Part shown: one piece after another, positions 1-9,515 of the stretch
How positions within the stretch are numbered: the first letter of the stretch is position 1
How the letters are laid out: the number at the start of each line of letters is the position of its first letter
Assembly: GCF_023684405.1 (NCBI RefSeq)
Contig: NZ_JAGSOI010000001.1
Span: 52,123 to 116,122, forward strand
Reading direction: 5' to 3'
DNA from: Methanococcoides seepicolus
GTDB taxonomy: Archaea; Halobacteriota; Methanosarcinia; Methanosarcinales; Methanosarcinaceae
Length of the DNA: 64,000 nt
Position numbers and translations under genes: made by a program
The notes under the pieces: generated by a model
The model's input: the letters and a program-made list of their open reading frames with translations, nothing else
Database searches by the model: none
Told to the model about the DNA's origin: nothing

Positions 1-954
1 GATCTGCCTCACAAATGATTCCCTGTCAGTATCCTCACGTGCACCGTGTATCTGTACGACCCTTGATTGTGCAGCTTCTGTGATTGCCCTTCGTACAGCG
101 ATCTCCGGCTTGAGATGGGAGCCTGCACCCATGACAAGCAATGCGGCATCTTTCAGTTCAAGGTCATCGGTTGCCGCTAAGATGGTGGTGATAGCAGTAT
201 CATGTTGCAGATACCATAATTTTATCTGCACTCCGGCATTTTCGAACTTCTTTACGAGCTCATAGTTGATACCATCATTTTCAGTAAGAACGAGTTCCTT
301 GCCGGGATTCCTGTTAAACTCAGATATGCTCAGAGCATCACGTTCGATCACTTCAAGCAAGCCGTGGAGAATGGCCTCCTCGATAACGTTACCGGAAGCA
401 AGTCCATTGGTATTGCTTCGGAAAAGTTTTGCTGACATTCCCGGTGAATCGTATGGGTGATGGACAGCATTTGAGGGAACATAGATCTCCTTCTCCTGCA
501 ACATATCCCAGCCTTTGGTCCATTCGACCAGTTTATCAGAGGCTATCGGTTCAAAGAGAAGTAAAGAATCTACGTCCAGTAGCTCATACCCTTCACTTGC
601 TTTATCTGAGCTCTCGATAAATTCATCTGCTGTGATCTCTTCATCGATATCCGCATTTACACTCACACGTTCAGCAAGACATCTTTCGAAGCTTTCCATC
701 ATGGCCGAGATCCTTGCCTGTGCCTCTGAAGCTCCTTTACCGGAATAGATGGATATCGCACCATCTGCTGCGGAAGGTCTTATAGCTGAAAAAACAGGTA
801 TTCCGATACGATCAAGCTCGGTTATGCTTGCGATCCTGGTGACACCTATTCTTTTAAGATGAGGTTGCGTATTCTCAAGAGTAGCCCCCTCATCGAGAAC
901 ACGCTGCGTACCTTCTATATATTGCAATGATCGATCGATCAGGATGTGACACAT
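1..954 (-). CDS. ycaO: YcaO-type McrA-glycine thioamidation protein (methanogenesis marker 1), partial
   Basis: The gene reads leftward from an ATG at 952-954 and is cut by the window edge after 318 codons, so the C-terminus is missing; the family is about 400 residues. The translation begins MCHILIDRSLQYIEGTQRVL. It contains the YcaO ATP-binding signatures: a serine/glycine-rich SAADGAISIYSGKG stretch, then SEAQARISAMMESFERCLAE, and later VIEEAILHGLLEVIERDA. In methanogens this family installs the thioamide of thioglycine in the alpha subunit of methyl-coenzyme M reductase, using ATP and sulfide with TfuA. Assignment to that family is from recalled sequence; the substrate is family knowledge. 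tfuA would be expected beyond the left edge. A cysteine desulfurase starts 360 bp away on the other strand. Confidence 0.85.
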   Translation of the reverse strand, partial: MCHILIDRSLQYIEGTQRVLDEGATLENTQPHLKRIGVTRIASITELDRIGIPVFSAIRPSAADGAISIYSGKGASEAQARISAMMESFERCLAERVSVNADIDEEITADEFIESSDKASEGYELLDVDSLLLFEPIASDKLVEWTKGWDMLQEKEIYVPSNAVHHPYDSPGMSAKLFRSNTNGLASGNVIEEAILHGLLEVIERDALSISEFNRNPGKELVLTENDGINYELVKKFENAGVQIKLWYLQHDTAITTILAATDDLELKDAALLVMGAGSHLKPEIAVRRAITEAAQSRVVQIHGAREDTDRESFVRQI

Positions 955-1122
955 GGTAAGGGGAACTCTTTTGCAACATTATATTCCTTACGACAATAAC
1001 AACACAAAAGTTCTTATTTCAATCGAAAAACATAAATAATATTAACTCGTTATTGAGAGTTTGGCTCTGCTATGCAGGTCAAATTCTATAACTAGAATTG
1101 AAGAGACAAGAGGAATTAAATT

Positions 1123-1272
1123 ATGAGAAATATCATGAGAATAGATGATATATCTGCCAGAAATGGAGAAGACAGGTACTTTGCGGTTGTAAGTGGTCAG
1201 ACCACTGAAAGACTGGATGCTGATGAGCGGGAACTTTGCAATTTCATGCTCGGTGGATTTCTATCTAAATAA
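1123..1272 (+). CDS. small hypothetical protein, 49 aa
   Basis: A short open frame begins ATG at 1123 with a good ribosome-binding site (GAGGAA, eight bases upstream) and ends TAA at 1270-1272. The product is charged and soluble-looking, beginning MRNIMRIDDISARNGEDRYF and ending in CNFMLGGFLSK, with one cysteine. I recognise no domain. It lies 42 bp before the cysteine desulfurase on the same strand, so the two may be cotranscribed. A 7-bp inverted repeat (AATTCTA, TAAC loop) at 1082-1099 precedes it. The ribosome-binding site and position support a real gene, but the length leaves doubt. Confidence 0.45.
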   Translation: MRNIMRIDDISARNGEDRYFAVVSGQTTERLDADERELCNFMLGGFLSK

Positions 1273-1314
1273 GCTGCAAAACCTATTTTTAGCAATCTTG
1301 CGTATGAAACGAAT

Positions 1315-2493
1315 ATGTATGATATTCTTTCTGTACGCAAAGATTTCCCAGTTCTTGAGGAAGTTATCTACCTTGATAGCGGTGCCACAACACAGACACC
1401 TGTGCAAGCCGTCAACTCCATGAACGATTATTTTTTCAAATATGCTGCAAATCATGGCAGAGGAGCTCACAGGCTTGCCCGGCAGACCACTGACCACTAT
1501 GAGGATGCAAGGGATACAGTTGCTGAATTCCTGAACACCGGGTCAGATGGTACCGTATTCACCAAAAATGCCACTGAAGGCATCAATATGGTATCACTTG
1601 GACTGAAATGGGAAACTGGCGACCATGTGGTGACAACTGTTGTCGAACATCATTCAAATCTTCTCCCATGGATGAGGCTAAGAGAACAGGGGGTTGAAGT
1701 CACAGTCGTCGGATCGGACAGGGAAGGACGTGTCGATCCAAAGGATATCGATGAAGCCATTACGGACAGAACAAGACTGGTAAGTGTCAACCATGTTTCA
1801 AATGTATTCGGTTCTGTCAGGGATGTCAAGAAGATAACTCAGATAGCACACCGATCCGATGTATTGACACTTGTTGACGGCTCACAGTCTGCCGGACATA
1901 TGCCAGTGGACATCAAAGATATCGGGTGTGACTTTTTCATTACCCCAGGTCATAAAGGATTACTCGGACCACAGGGGACTGGCGTGCTTTGCATAAAGGA
2001 CCCGGACATCCTTGAGCCCGTTTATGTAGGTGGCGGAACCGTTCATGCAGTGACCACTGAAAGTTATGAGCTTGAGCCATCCCCATCAAAGTTCGAAGCC
2101 GGGACCCCCAATATCCCAGGGGTCATAGGTCTTGGACGAGCCGTGGAATATGTGAAGGACATTGGGGTGGAAGCCATAGAGAAACATGAGAAAGAGCTGG
2201 CACAGGATACTGCAACGCGCCTTGCAGAGATAGAGGGAGTGGAGGTATACGGACCAAAGGACAGGACCGGAGTCGTGCCTTTCAATGTGCAGGGCATGAA
2301 CCCGCATGATGTCGCCATGATCCTTGATGAGACCCGAAATATATGTGTTCGAAGCGGTTACCATTGCGCCATGCCATCAGTGGACCTGATCGGTGTCGAA
2401 GGTACCGTACGGGCTTCATTTGCACTGTACAATACCAAAGAAGAGGTAGATTCTTTGATAAAAGGGGTTGAGCAGATCACAATGCTGGCATGA
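1315..2493 (+). CDS. sufS: cysteine desulfurase, SufS-like (class V aminotransferase)
   Basis: PLP enzyme of 392 residues that takes sulfur from cysteine, giving alanine and an enzyme persulfide for Fe-S clusters, thiolation and other sulfur transfers. Visible signatures are the N-terminal YLDSGATTQTP, the PLP lysine in PGHKGLLGPQGTG (Lys214), and the active-site loop RSGYHCAMP with the persulfide Cys351. The long SufS-type C-terminal loop rather than an IscS loop puts it in group II. No sufBCD or scaffold gene is next to it. It faces away from ycaO, whose thioamide chemistry needs sulfide, so a functional link is possible but inferred. The ATG at 1315 is used; no strong ribosome-binding site is visible. 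Confidence 0.9.
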   Translation: MYDILSVRKDFPVLEEVIYLDSGATTQTPVQAVNSMNDYFFKYAANHGRGAHRLARQTTDHYEDARDTVAEFLNTGSDGTVFTKNATEGINMVSLGLKWETGDHVVTTVVEHHSNLLPWMRLREQGVEVTVVGSDREGRVDPKDIDEAITDRTRLVSVNHVSNVFGSVRDVKKITQIAHRSDVLTLVDGSQSAGHMPVDIKDIGCDFFITPGHKGLLGPQGTGVLCIKDPDILEPVYVGGGTVHAVTTESYELEPSPSKFEAGTPNIPGVIGLGRAVEYVKDIGVEAIEKHEKELAQDTATRLAEIEGVEVYGPKDRTGVVPFNVQGMNPHDVAMILDETRNICVRSGYHCAMPSVDLIGVEGTVRASFALYNTKEEVDSLIKGVEQITMLA

Positions 2494-2510
2494 TCCCAGC
2501 ATCCTCTTTT
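2482..2510 (+). terminator. hairpin plus T-run after cysteine desulfurase
   Basis: Inverted repeat ATGCTGG (2482-2488) and CCAGCAT (2496-2502) encloses the stop codon and is followed by CCTCTTTT. This fits termination of the desulfurase transcript. Confidence 0.55.
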
Positions 2511-2631
2511 ATTAATGGCAGGACCTTGGTCCATATAAGGTAGATTATCTTATTTTATCCTATTCTGCACATAAATGAATGCATACAGTGGGAAGTTTTA
2601 CAAAAAGAGAACTTCAACATAAAGTTTTAAA

Positions 2632-2662
2632 ATAAAAAAGAGGGAGATGGGAGATTATCCCA
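2632..2662 (-). terminator. hairpin plus T-run after purL
   Basis: Read on the minus strand, TGGGA and TCCCA (2648-2662) pair around the purL stop codon, and a T-rich tract follows toward 2632. The stem is short, so this is a modest candidate. Confidence 0.35.
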
Positions 2663-4802
2663 GCATCAATCTTGTAAGAGATGCCCTTGCATCTGATATC
2701 TCCTCAAGGGAGAGGGAGATGTCAAATCCATTTCCTTTGATGCCCAGGTTATTGCCGCCTACGGTTCCAATGACAGTGTAAGGGATACCGGCAAGCATTT
2801 CTTTTACCTTTTCAGGAGAGGATGTTACAAGAATTGCTCTTGCATGGGATTCGGAGAAAAGGACATCGTCAGCACGCAGGTTGTCGCCTACAGAGGTCAG
2901 ATCGACATTTGCACCGATGGAGTCACACATCTCAGAGAGGGCCACGGCCAGACCACCGGCAGATACATCGTGAGCAGCCACTACATTTCCACCCCTCACC
3001 ACATTGATGAGCGTTTCAATGACCTTTACTGAATCATCGGTTACCTTTGGCACATGACCGTTGAGCCTTAGCCCGGCCATGTTGTAATATTCCGAGCCAC
3101 CCATTTCATCAAGGGTGTTGCCCACGAGGATGATGGTGTTGCCCTCCCCTGCAAAGTGGCTTTGAGGAACTGTTTCGAGTTCACCTGTGATGCCGATAAG
3201 ACCAATGGACGGTGTTGGTGCGATGGCAGTTCCGTATTCCCCGCTTTCGTTGTAAAGGGAGACGTTCCCTCCGACCACCGGAATGGACAGGCTTCTTGCA
3301 GCGTCACCGAGACCGAGGATGGCCTGTTTGAACTGCCAGTAGATGTCCGGTCTTTCAGGGTTTCCGAAGTTCAGGCAATCCACGAGTGCGATACCTTCTG
3401 CACCTTTTACTGCAAGGTTCATACTGTTCTCGATGAGTGTGCCCTTTCCACCTTCGTACGGGTCAAGGAGTGTATGGCGCGGGTTGCATCCGCATGACAT
3501 GGCAAGTCCCTTTCCATCGCCTATGCGAAGAACTGCTGCATCGGAACCGGGTTTTTCCACGGTACGTATCTGCACTTCGTGGTCATACTGGCGATAGATC
3601 CATTCTTTTGAAGCGATGTTGTGGGAGGAGAGGATATCGAGAACGACCTTTTTCAGGTCTGCAGGAAGGTCTGGTTTTTCACCGATCTCACGCTCTGGAG
3701 GAGCAGTGGATGGGCGTTCGAACGTTGGCGCACCTTCGGTGAGCAGCATTACCGGAATGTCAGCTACCATTTCACCTTCGAACTCAACAGTATAATAGAG
3801 ACGTTCTGTAAGTTCACCTATCATGCTTGCATGGAGATCGTACTTCTTTCCGATCGCAAGGACAGCATCGACATTTTCAGGTTCGACTTCCATTAGTATG
3901 CGTTCCTGAGATTCGGCGATCATGATCTCGTAAGGGGTCATGCCGTCTTCCCTGAGGATAACCTTGTCAGCTTCAAGACGCATACCGAGTTTACCTTTTG
4001 ATGCCATTTCAGAACTTGCACCTGCAAGCCCTGCTGCACCAAGGTCCCTGCATGAGAGAACATAGCCCGCGCCTATAGCTTCCAGGGTTGCTTCGATCGC
4101 AAGTTTTTCGGTGAATGGATCGCCAATCTGTATACTGGGACGGTCTTCTGCTTCAGCTTCTTCGGAAAGGTCGCGGGACGCAAAGGATGCACCGCCAAGA
4201 CCGTCACGGCCTGTGGTAGAACCTATGAGGACGAGCTTATTGCCTGCTTTCTGTGCACATGCGGTCACGATGTTCTCTTCGCGTGCCAGACCCACACAAA
4301 CAACGTTCACCAGAGGATTTCCACTGTATGATTCATCGAAGTAGGTTTCACCCCTGACAACAGGAACACCAATGCAGTTACCGTAACCTGCGATACCTTC
4401 AATGATGTGCTCAAAAAGGTAAAGGTTCTTGGGGGTGTCCAGAGGACCGAAATACAACGGGTCCATAAGTGCTATTGGGCGAGCACCCATGGATATGATA
4501 TCACGCACAATTCCGCCGACACCTGTTGCTGATCCGTTATAAGGATCAACATATGAAGGATGGTTGTGGCTTTCCATTCCAATGGCAAGTACCCAGCCTT
4601 CTCCGAAGCGGATTATCGCTGCATCGTCGCCAGGACCTATGATAACACGATCTCCCACGGTGGTAAACGTTTTCAGCAGGGGAGCACTGGAACGGTAGGA
4701 GCAGTGTTCGCTCCAAAGATTCAAAAAGCATCCCTGTTCAACAAGGTTTGGTTCTCTGCCCATCTCTTCTGTTATGATCTTCAGGTCATTTTCAGGTAAC
4801 AT
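2655..4802 (-). CDS. purL: phosphoribosylformylglycinamidine synthase subunit PurL
   Basis: Synthetase subunit (715 aa) of purine biosynthesis. It converts formylglycinamide ribotide to the amidine using ATP and ammonia delivered by the PurQ/PurS partners. The length is that of the small, separate-subunit PurL of archaea and Gram-positive bacteria, not the 1300-residue fusion. Visible motifs are [11 protein letters not shown] (residues 29-39, catalytic His33), the ATP/Mg motif ESHNHPS (77-83), and a second AIRS-like half starting near residue 400, with [10 protein letters not shown] and [18 protein letters not shown] typical of this superfamily. purC and purM lie elsewhere in this window, so the purine genes are scattered. 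Confidence 0.97.
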   Translation of the reverse strand: MLPENDLKIITEEMGREPNLVEQGCFLNLWSEHCSYRSSAPLLKTFTTVGDRVIIGPGDDAAIIRFGEGWVLAIGMESHNHPSYVDPYNGSATGVGGIVRDIISMGARPIALMDPLYFGPLDTPKNLYLFEHIIEGIAGYGNCIGVPVVRGETYFDESYSGNPLVNVVCVGLAREENIVTACAQKAGNKLVLIGSTTGRDGLGGASFASRDLSEEAEAEDRPSIQIGDPFTEKLAIEATLEAIGAGYVLSCRDLGAAGLAGASSEMASKGKLGMRLEADKVILREDGMTPYEIMIAESQERILMEVEPENVDAVLAIGKKYDLHASMIGELTERLYYTVEFEGEMVADIPVMLLTEGAPTFERPSTAPPEREIGEKPDLPADLKKVVLDILSSHNIASKEWIYRQYDHEVQIRTVEKPGSDAAVLRIGDGKGLAMSCGCNPRHTLLDPYEGGKGTLIENSMNLAVKGAEGIALVDCLNFGNPERPDIYWQFKQAILGLGDAARSLSIPVVGGNVSLYNESGEYGTAIAPTPSIGLIGITGELETVPQSHFAGEGNTIILVGNTLDEMGGSEYYNMAGLRLNGHVPKVTDDSVKVIETLINVVRGGNVVAAHDVSAGGLAVALSEMCDSIGANVDLTSVGDNLRADDVLFSESHARAILVTSSPEKVKEMLAGIPYTVIGTVGGNNLGIKGNGFDISLSLEEISDARASLTRLMLG

Positions 4803-4884
4803 TTGTGCGCCTCATTATATAAGGAGTATGATTTAGGCTTAAATAAACCATAGATTAGATAAAGATTTCCAACGAGAACGAAGT

Positions 4885-5259
4885 TCAAGGTTCATCGAAC
4901 ATCAGATCATCCCCAACCTTGAGGTCGTTGGAAGCGATGGCACCTGAAGGTAGTTCTATGACGTGCCTGATCTTTTCACCGGAATCAGTAATACCGATCC
5001 AGGGCCTGAGAGTAGTGGTCTTGACTATCCTTTTATCTTCATTGAGAAAAAGGACATCCAGAGGAAATGGTACAAACAGCATGTGGAGAGATATTTTCTT
5101 GAGAGAGGAAAAGATAAAGACCATAGCATAGCTATCAGGGACCGAGCGTCTGAACATAAGGCCTTTAGCCTGCTTGAACATGCTTTTTGCATATTCGACA
5201 TCAGATGATATAACATCACCATTAGATTTTAATAGCATAGTGGGATACATAAAAGACAT
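4885..5259 (-). CDS. DUF192 family protein
   Basis: A 124-residue protein of the DUF192 (UPF0127) family, whose molecular role is not established. The recognisable core is KGLMFRRSVPDSYAMVFIF, the HMLFVPFPLDVLFL strand, and the closing VIELPSGAIASNDLKVGD. Many DUF192 proteins carry a signal peptide, but none is obvious here, suggesting a cytoplasmic form. It is monocistronic on the minus strand and shares the 5260-5339 gap with the divergent aIF1 gene, so their promoters probably sit back to back. An internal start a few codons downstream is possible. Confidence 0.8.
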   Translation of the reverse strand: MSFMYPTMLLKSNGDVISSDVEYAKSMFKQAKGLMFRRSVPDSYAMVFIFSSLKKISLHMLFVPFPLDVLFLNEDKRIVKTTTLRPWIGITDSGEKIRHVIELPSGAIASNDLKVGDDLMFDEP

Positions 5260-5339
5260 CTATTTATTACGTATAGATAGCATACATTATAATAATTTAT
5301 GGTTATAACGCAATCAATTTGCGGAGGAAAAACTAGAAG

Positions 5340-5648
5340 ATGAGTTCAGAAATGTGCCCGGTTTGTGGTTTGCCATCAGAGCTATGTATCTGTGAAGAAG
5401 TGGCAAAAGAGCAACAAAGAATTACAGTGAAAGTGAACAGACGAAGATACGGCAAAGAAGTTACAGTTGTAGAAGGATTCGATGCTAATGAGATCGACCT
5501 CCACGAACTGTCCACATACCTTAAATCAAAGTTTGCATGTGGCGGAACTGTAAAGGGTAGTGCCGTAGAATTGCAGGGCAACCATCTGAGTCGCATGAAA
5601 GCCGTTCTTGTAAAGAAAGGGTTCTCTCCCGAGCAGATCAAGGACTGA
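5340..5648 (+). CDS. translation initiation factor aIF1 (SUI1 family)
   Basis: A 102-residue SUI1-fold factor that binds the small ribosomal subunit near the P site and enforces start-codon fidelity. The SUI1 core is clear from about residue 28: [20 protein letters not shown], then [17 protein letters not shown] and [17 protein letters not shown]. Ahead of it is a four-cysteine cluster (Cys6, Cys9, Cys16, Cys18), as in the euryarchaeal form, likely binding zinc. A GGAGG-type site lies about 12-17 bases before the ATG. A strong hairpin with a T-run follows the gene. Confidence 0.93.
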   Translation: MSSEMCPVCGLPSELCICEEVAKEQQRITVKVNRRRYGKEVTVVEGFDANEIDLHELSTYLKSKFACGGTVKGSAVELQGNHLSRMKAVLVKKGFSPEQIKD

Positions 5649-5717
5649 AATTGACTTTGAATAACAGGACTGCCAGACAGACCTGATGTTCGTATTAAAA
5701 ACCTAATAATGAACGGA

Positions 5718-5762
5718 ACATGGCCATACCAATGCTGGTATTGAATACCATGTCCTTTTTTT
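5718..5762 (+). terminator. long hairpin followed by seven T
   Basis: ACATGGCCATACC (5718-5730) pairs with GGTATTG (5737-5743) and CCATGT (5748-5753) across a small bulge, with an AATGCT loop. CC and seven T (5756-5762) follow. It lies between aIF1 and the XRE regulator and most likely terminates aIF1; an attenuator for the downstream pair is an alternative. Confidence 0.55.
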
Positions 5763-5849
5763 GAATTGTGAGCGTCCGTTCGAGTGCAGATTTGCTCATC
5801 ACCAATACTGCCAAAAAAATCAAATAGGACGAGTGAAGGATATAATATT

Positions 5850-6209
5850 ATGAAACCTACCTGCGAGATAATGGTTCAGAGGGTTTTACCAGCAATACGA
5901 GCCGGACTTGCACGCACCATGATGATCGACCATGGATGTACACAGCAACAGGTGGCAGACATTCTCGGATTGTCCAGAGCTGCCGTTTCCCAGTACGTGA
6001 GTGAGAAAAGAGGAGCAGAAGTAGGATTTTCAGAGGAGACCAATGAAGAGATCCGTAAATTTGCTACCGACCTTGTCAATGACATGTCTGCAAAGGCCAT
6101 GAACAAGGGGATGTGCAAGGTATGCAAGTTCGTGCAGCGTTCGGGTTGGTTGTTCAAAAATGCACCGGAAGCAGAATATTGCATACTATGTAAAGATGAT
6201 GAAGATTGA
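5850..6209 (+). CDS. XRE-type helix-turn-helix regulator with C-terminal zinc ribbon
   Basis: Predicted DNA-binding regulator of 119 residues. The helix-turn-helix lies near residues 30-52 (CTQQQVADILGLSRAAVSQY), followed by a linker helix and a C-terminal CKVCKF...CILCK pair of CxxC knuckles that should hold zinc. The ATG at 5850 is chosen because GAAGGA lies upstream and the family begins KPTCEIMVQRVLP; an in-frame ATG at 5784 would add 22 unconserved residues. The stop codon overlaps the start of nreA by three bases, so the two are translationally coupled. Target genes cannot be read from the sequence. Confidence 0.85.
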   Translation: MKPTCEIMVQRVLPAIRAGLARTMMIDHGCTQQQVADILGLSRAAVSQYVSEKRGAEVGFSEETNEEIRKFATDLVNDMSAKAMNKGMCKVCKFVQRSGWLFKNAPEAEYCILCKDDED

Positions 6210-7426
6210 GCAAAAGTCTATGCATCCAATGTAAAGGAAAAGGGCTTTGCGGAAGACCTCTGTGCCCTATTCTTGAGAAGTTCAGGTCTGCTGAGAACAC
6301 TGCAACTTCGATATCTTCAGACGGTTCTATTTTTGGTGCATCCCCACCAGCGGTATTTGTGGGAAGATATGGTTACCCACAGGTCAAGGCCGGACCCATG
6401 ATCCCACCTCAGGTGGATTCTAAGGATGCAATGGCACTGGAAGACCCCAAGCATTGGCTTTCCATGGATATCCGGGACATCATATCTGCCAGATGCCAGC
6501 TTGTCCGTGCAAATACGACCATGGATGTGAAAAATGCGAACAGACCGGATAAACTCCTGGAAAAATCACAGGAGCTCGCACTGTCAAAGTCACCCATCGA
6601 TACAGAAGCGTGGTTCACCAAACCATTGAAACAGGACCTGAAGTTCGACAGCGTACTTACCCCCATGGGCCCTTCCGGAACAATGACGGACTTTGATATT
6701 GCAGAGAATCCGAAGGTCCCGAAAAAAGTGGACCATCTGGCGTACGACACTGATGCCCTTGCAAAGGATGCTGTGTGTGAACTTTTTAAAGGGGATATCC
6801 CCACAGAACATATTACAAGATTGCTTTCCATAGGCTTGTTGGGACAAGAACGGAAACTTGTACCTACCCGCTGGGCAATTACCGCCACGGATGATATGGT
6901 CGGGAAGGATATCACCGACCGTGTGATAGACCTGCCTCTTATCAGTGAGATATCCGTGTTCAGCGGAGGATGTTTCGGGAACTATTTTGAGATACTCATG
7001 ACCCCCCGCAGATATTCTTACGAGCTGCTCGAGATATGGATGAAAAGTTCGGTCTGGTCCGGAGATTCTTCATGGATAGGGCAGGACATGGAAGATATTA
7101 ACGGTAAAAAGGGATATTCGAACCTTGCCGGAGGATATTATGCCGCCCGTATAGCCGCCCTGGAACATCTTGAGAAGATACAAAGGCAAGCATCGGTATT
7201 CATGATAAGGGAAATAACACCTGAATACTGGGCACCGCTTGGGGTATGGGTGGTTCGCGAGGCTGCCAGAAATGCATTGTCCTCCATACCACGCACGTTC
7301 GAGACCATTGAAGAAGCACTGGATGACATGGCAACGCGAGTGAGAACGCCTTCGGAGCAATGGAAGGCAAAGGCCAAGATGCTATCAGACATACGTTTCC
7401 AGAGAACGCTGGACTCTTTTTTCTGA
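6206..7426 (+). CDS. nreA: NreA-like archaeal DNA repair protein with PCNA-binding tail
   Basis: Protein of 406 residues from the archaeal Nre family, which is linked to DNA-damage tolerance and works with PCNA. The N-terminus carries a zinc-finger cluster (CIQCKGKGLCGRPLC, residues 6-20). The conserved body includes PPAVFVGRYGYPQV and FSGGCFGNYFEILMTPRRYSYELLE. The last eight residues, QRTLDSFF, form a textbook PIP box (Q-x-x-hydrophobic-x-x-F-F) for docking on the sliding clamp. Translation starts at a TTG (6206-6208) within the overlap TTGA with the upstream regulator's stop; no in-frame ATG is nearby, so coupled re-initiation is likely. Family assignment is firm; the biochemical step it performs is less settled. 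Confidence 0.9.
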   Translation: MSKSLCIQCKGKGLCGRPLCPILEKFRSAENTATSISSDGSIFGASPPAVFVGRYGYPQVKAGPMIPPQVDSKDAMALEDPKHWLSMDIRDIISARCQLVRANTTMDVKNANRPDKLLEKSQELALSKSPIDTEAWFTKPLKQDLKFDSVLTPMGPSGTMTDFDIAENPKVPKKVDHLAYDTDALAKDAVCELFKGDIPTEHITRLLSIGLLGQERKLVPTRWAITATDDMVGKDITDRVIDLPLISEISVFSGGCFGNYFEILMTPRRYSYELLEIWMKSSVWSGDSSWIGQDMEDINGKKGYSNLAGGYYAARIAALEHLEKIQRQASVFMIREITPEYWAPLGVWVVREAARNALSSIPRTFETIEEALDDMATRVRTPSEQWKAKAKMLSDIRFQRTLDSFF

Positions 7427-7469
7427 ATCCTCCGCAAGACATTAAAATGGTATTGCACAATTGGTGATT

Positions 7470-8417
7470 ATGTCCGAACCTAAAAGTGATATGTCGCCTC
7501 AAGAACTGGCAGATTTTCTGATAAACAAAGTAATGTCATTGTGCAGGGAAAGCCACCTCGATCAGGCACTGGAAGTTGTGGAACAGGCGATCAACCATGC
7601 ACCTGATCCAACTCATGCCCTGCTTATCAAAGCGCGGATACTCACCGGACTTCATCTTTATGATGACGCCCTTAAAACCACCAATGAGGCATTGGACCTT
7701 AGAGAAGATATCGAGGCACTCAAATTAAAAGGTAATATCCTTGCTATCAAGGATGACCTTGAGGGCGCCCTTGAGATATTTACAAATATCACAGAGATGG
7801 CTCCTAAGGACGCTGAAAGCTATTTCCTTAAAGGCGGGATCCTTGCGGAAATGGGAAGGGCGCAAGAGGGTATTGAGGAATTTGAACGCTCCATAGAGAT
7901 AGACCCGAGCATTGCACATGTATGGCACAGCAAAGGAATGCTACTTCTTGAATCTGAAAGATATGGTGCTGCCATTTCAGCTTTTGAGAAGACAATGGAA
8001 CTGACAGAAGACTTTGTCGAGCCCCTCTTCTTCACAGGTATTGCTCACAGGAAGCTTGGGCAGGCAAAGGAAGCAGTAAAATGTTTCCATGCAGCAGCTG
8101 AGATGTGGGAGTTGAAAGCCCTTATGAGCAGGAACACTGAGACATATGAGAAAGCACTCGGAGCGATCGAGAATGCCCTTGAGCTCGATGTTTCCAACAT
8201 CGACATGTGGAGAACAAGAGGTAAACTGCTTTACAAGCTTGGGCACAAACAGGAAGCAAAAGCAATACTGACAAATGCTGCCGAACTCAGTGTACAGGAA
8301 GATAATTACAATGATGCCATTAAGACATACGATATGCTGATCGAGCTGGACCCTGAGGATGAGGAAGTGAAAAAGGCACGTGAAGAGATTATTTCCATGA
8401 CAAAAAATAATGATTGA
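7470..8417 (+). CDS. tetratricopeptide repeat protein
   Basis: A 315-residue soluble protein built of TPR units. Recurring 34-residue blocks such as AESYFLKGGILAEMGRAQEG and HVWHSKGMLLLESERYGAAI show the usual W/L-G-Y-A-P spacing, with about seven to eight repeats from residue 15 to the C-terminus. Such proteins are scaffolds; the partner cannot be deduced. The ATG at 7470 is preferred over TTG 7461 and GTG 7464 because GGTGA sits four bases before it. The gene follows nreA by 43 bp and precedes the phosphate transporter by 57 bp. Confidence 0.85.
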   Translation: MSEPKSDMSPQELADFLINKVMSLCRESHLDQALEVVEQAINHAPDPTHALLIKARILTGLHLYDDALKTTNEALDLREDIEALKLKGNILAIKDDLEGALEIFTNITEMAPKDAESYFLKGGILAEMGRAQEGIEEFERSIEIDPSIAHVWHSKGMLLLESERYGAAISAFEKTMELTEDFVEPLFFTGIAHRKLGQAKEAVKCFHAAAEMWELKALMSRNTETYEKALGAIENALELDVSNIDMWRTRGKLLYKLGHKQEAKAILTNAAELSVQEDNYNDAIKTYDMLIELDPEDEEVKKAREEIISMTKNND

Positions 8418-8474
8418 TACATTTATCACATATGTGACATTATCAGCCTTAATACTTGATCAAAGGAAGGAAAT

Positions 8475-9515
8475 ATGATAGACCTATTTAATCCAATTGT
8501 GGTTCTTTTGGTAATCGCAGGCCTCTATATGGCGTGGAATATCGGAGCGAACGATCTTGCTAATGCAATGGGAACTTCAGTGGGAAGTGGAGCACTCTCA
8601 ATTAAACAGGTAATACTTGTGGCAGGTGTCTTCGAATTCGTTGGTGCTGTCTTTTTTGGTAAGAAGGTCACATCGACCATTGCAAAAGGAATCGTACCTA
8701 TTGACAGTATTAAGCTGTTAGATCCGAACCTTGTAGCAGTGGGAATGCTGGCAGCGATCCTTGCAGCCGGTTTCTGGATCACTTTCGCTACATTTTACAA
8801 CCTGCCTGTCTCTACCACGCACTCGATAGTGGGATCAGTACTTGGTTTCGGACTTGTATCTGCATACCAGGGAATTATCGCATATGGTGATATAAACTGG
8901 GTAGTACTTGCAAAGATCGTGGGCAGCTGGCTGGTCTCACCCATATTGGGTGCCGTTCTAGCATACATAATATTCACGATCATACGGTTGACATTATTAC
9001 AAAAGACGGACAATCCATATAATATAGAAAAGAAATTTGTGATACTTCAGATAGGTACTGCATGTTTTATTGCATTCGCACATGGTTCTAACGATGTAGC
9101 AAACGCTGTCGGGCCACTCTACGCAGGACTTAACGCCCTGGGACTCGCTGACCTGACCATACCTATATGGGTCTTAATGGTCGGTGGTGTCGGAATGGTC
9201 ATCGGACTTGCTACATGGGGATACCGCGTTATAGAGACGATAGGCACAAAGATAACTGAACTGACACCTACAAGGGGATTCTCTGCAGAACTCGCTACAG
9301 CATCTGTTGTTGTCCTTCATAGCTACAGTTCACTACCCATATCTACAACACATACCCTTGTTGGTTCTGTGATAGGGGTCGGACTTGCAGGCGGTCTTGC
9401 TGCGGTCGATCTTAGTGTTATCGGAAAGATAGCCATGTCATGGATAATCACTGTGCCAATAGCAGCAGTAACATCAGCACTTATATTCCTAGCATTAAGG
9501 GGGGTTGGATTATAA
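8475..9515 (+). CDS. pit: PiT-family inorganic phosphate transporter
   Basis: Integral membrane symporter (346 aa, about ten hydrophobic spans) that imports inorganic phosphate. The duplicated PiT signature is visible: [18 protein letters not shown] near residue 24 and [14 protein letters not shown] near residue 204, plus the paired STTHSIVGS and STTHTLVGS motifs. An AAGGAAGGAAAT ribosome-binding site precedes the ATG. The stop codon overlaps the start of the following PhoU-like gene by one base (TAATG), a standard pit/DUF47 pair in which the second protein probably regulates or assists transport. Confidence 0.95.
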   Translation: MIDLFNPIVVLLVIAGLYMAWNIGANDLANAMGTSVGSGALSIKQVILVAGVFEFVGAVFFGKKVTSTIAKGIVPIDSIKLLDPNLVAVGMLAAILAAGFWITFATFYNLPVSTTHSIVGSVLGFGLVSAYQGIIAYGDINWVVLAKIVGSWLVSPILGAVLAYIIFTIIRLTLLQKTDNPYNIEKKFVILQIGTACFIAFAHGSNDVANAVGPLYAGLNALGLADLTIPIWVLMVGGVGMVIGLATWGYRVIETIGTKITELTPTRGFSAELATASVVVLHSYSSLPISTTHTLVGSVIGVGLAGGLAAVDLSVIGKIAMSWIITVPIAAVTSALIFLALRGVGL

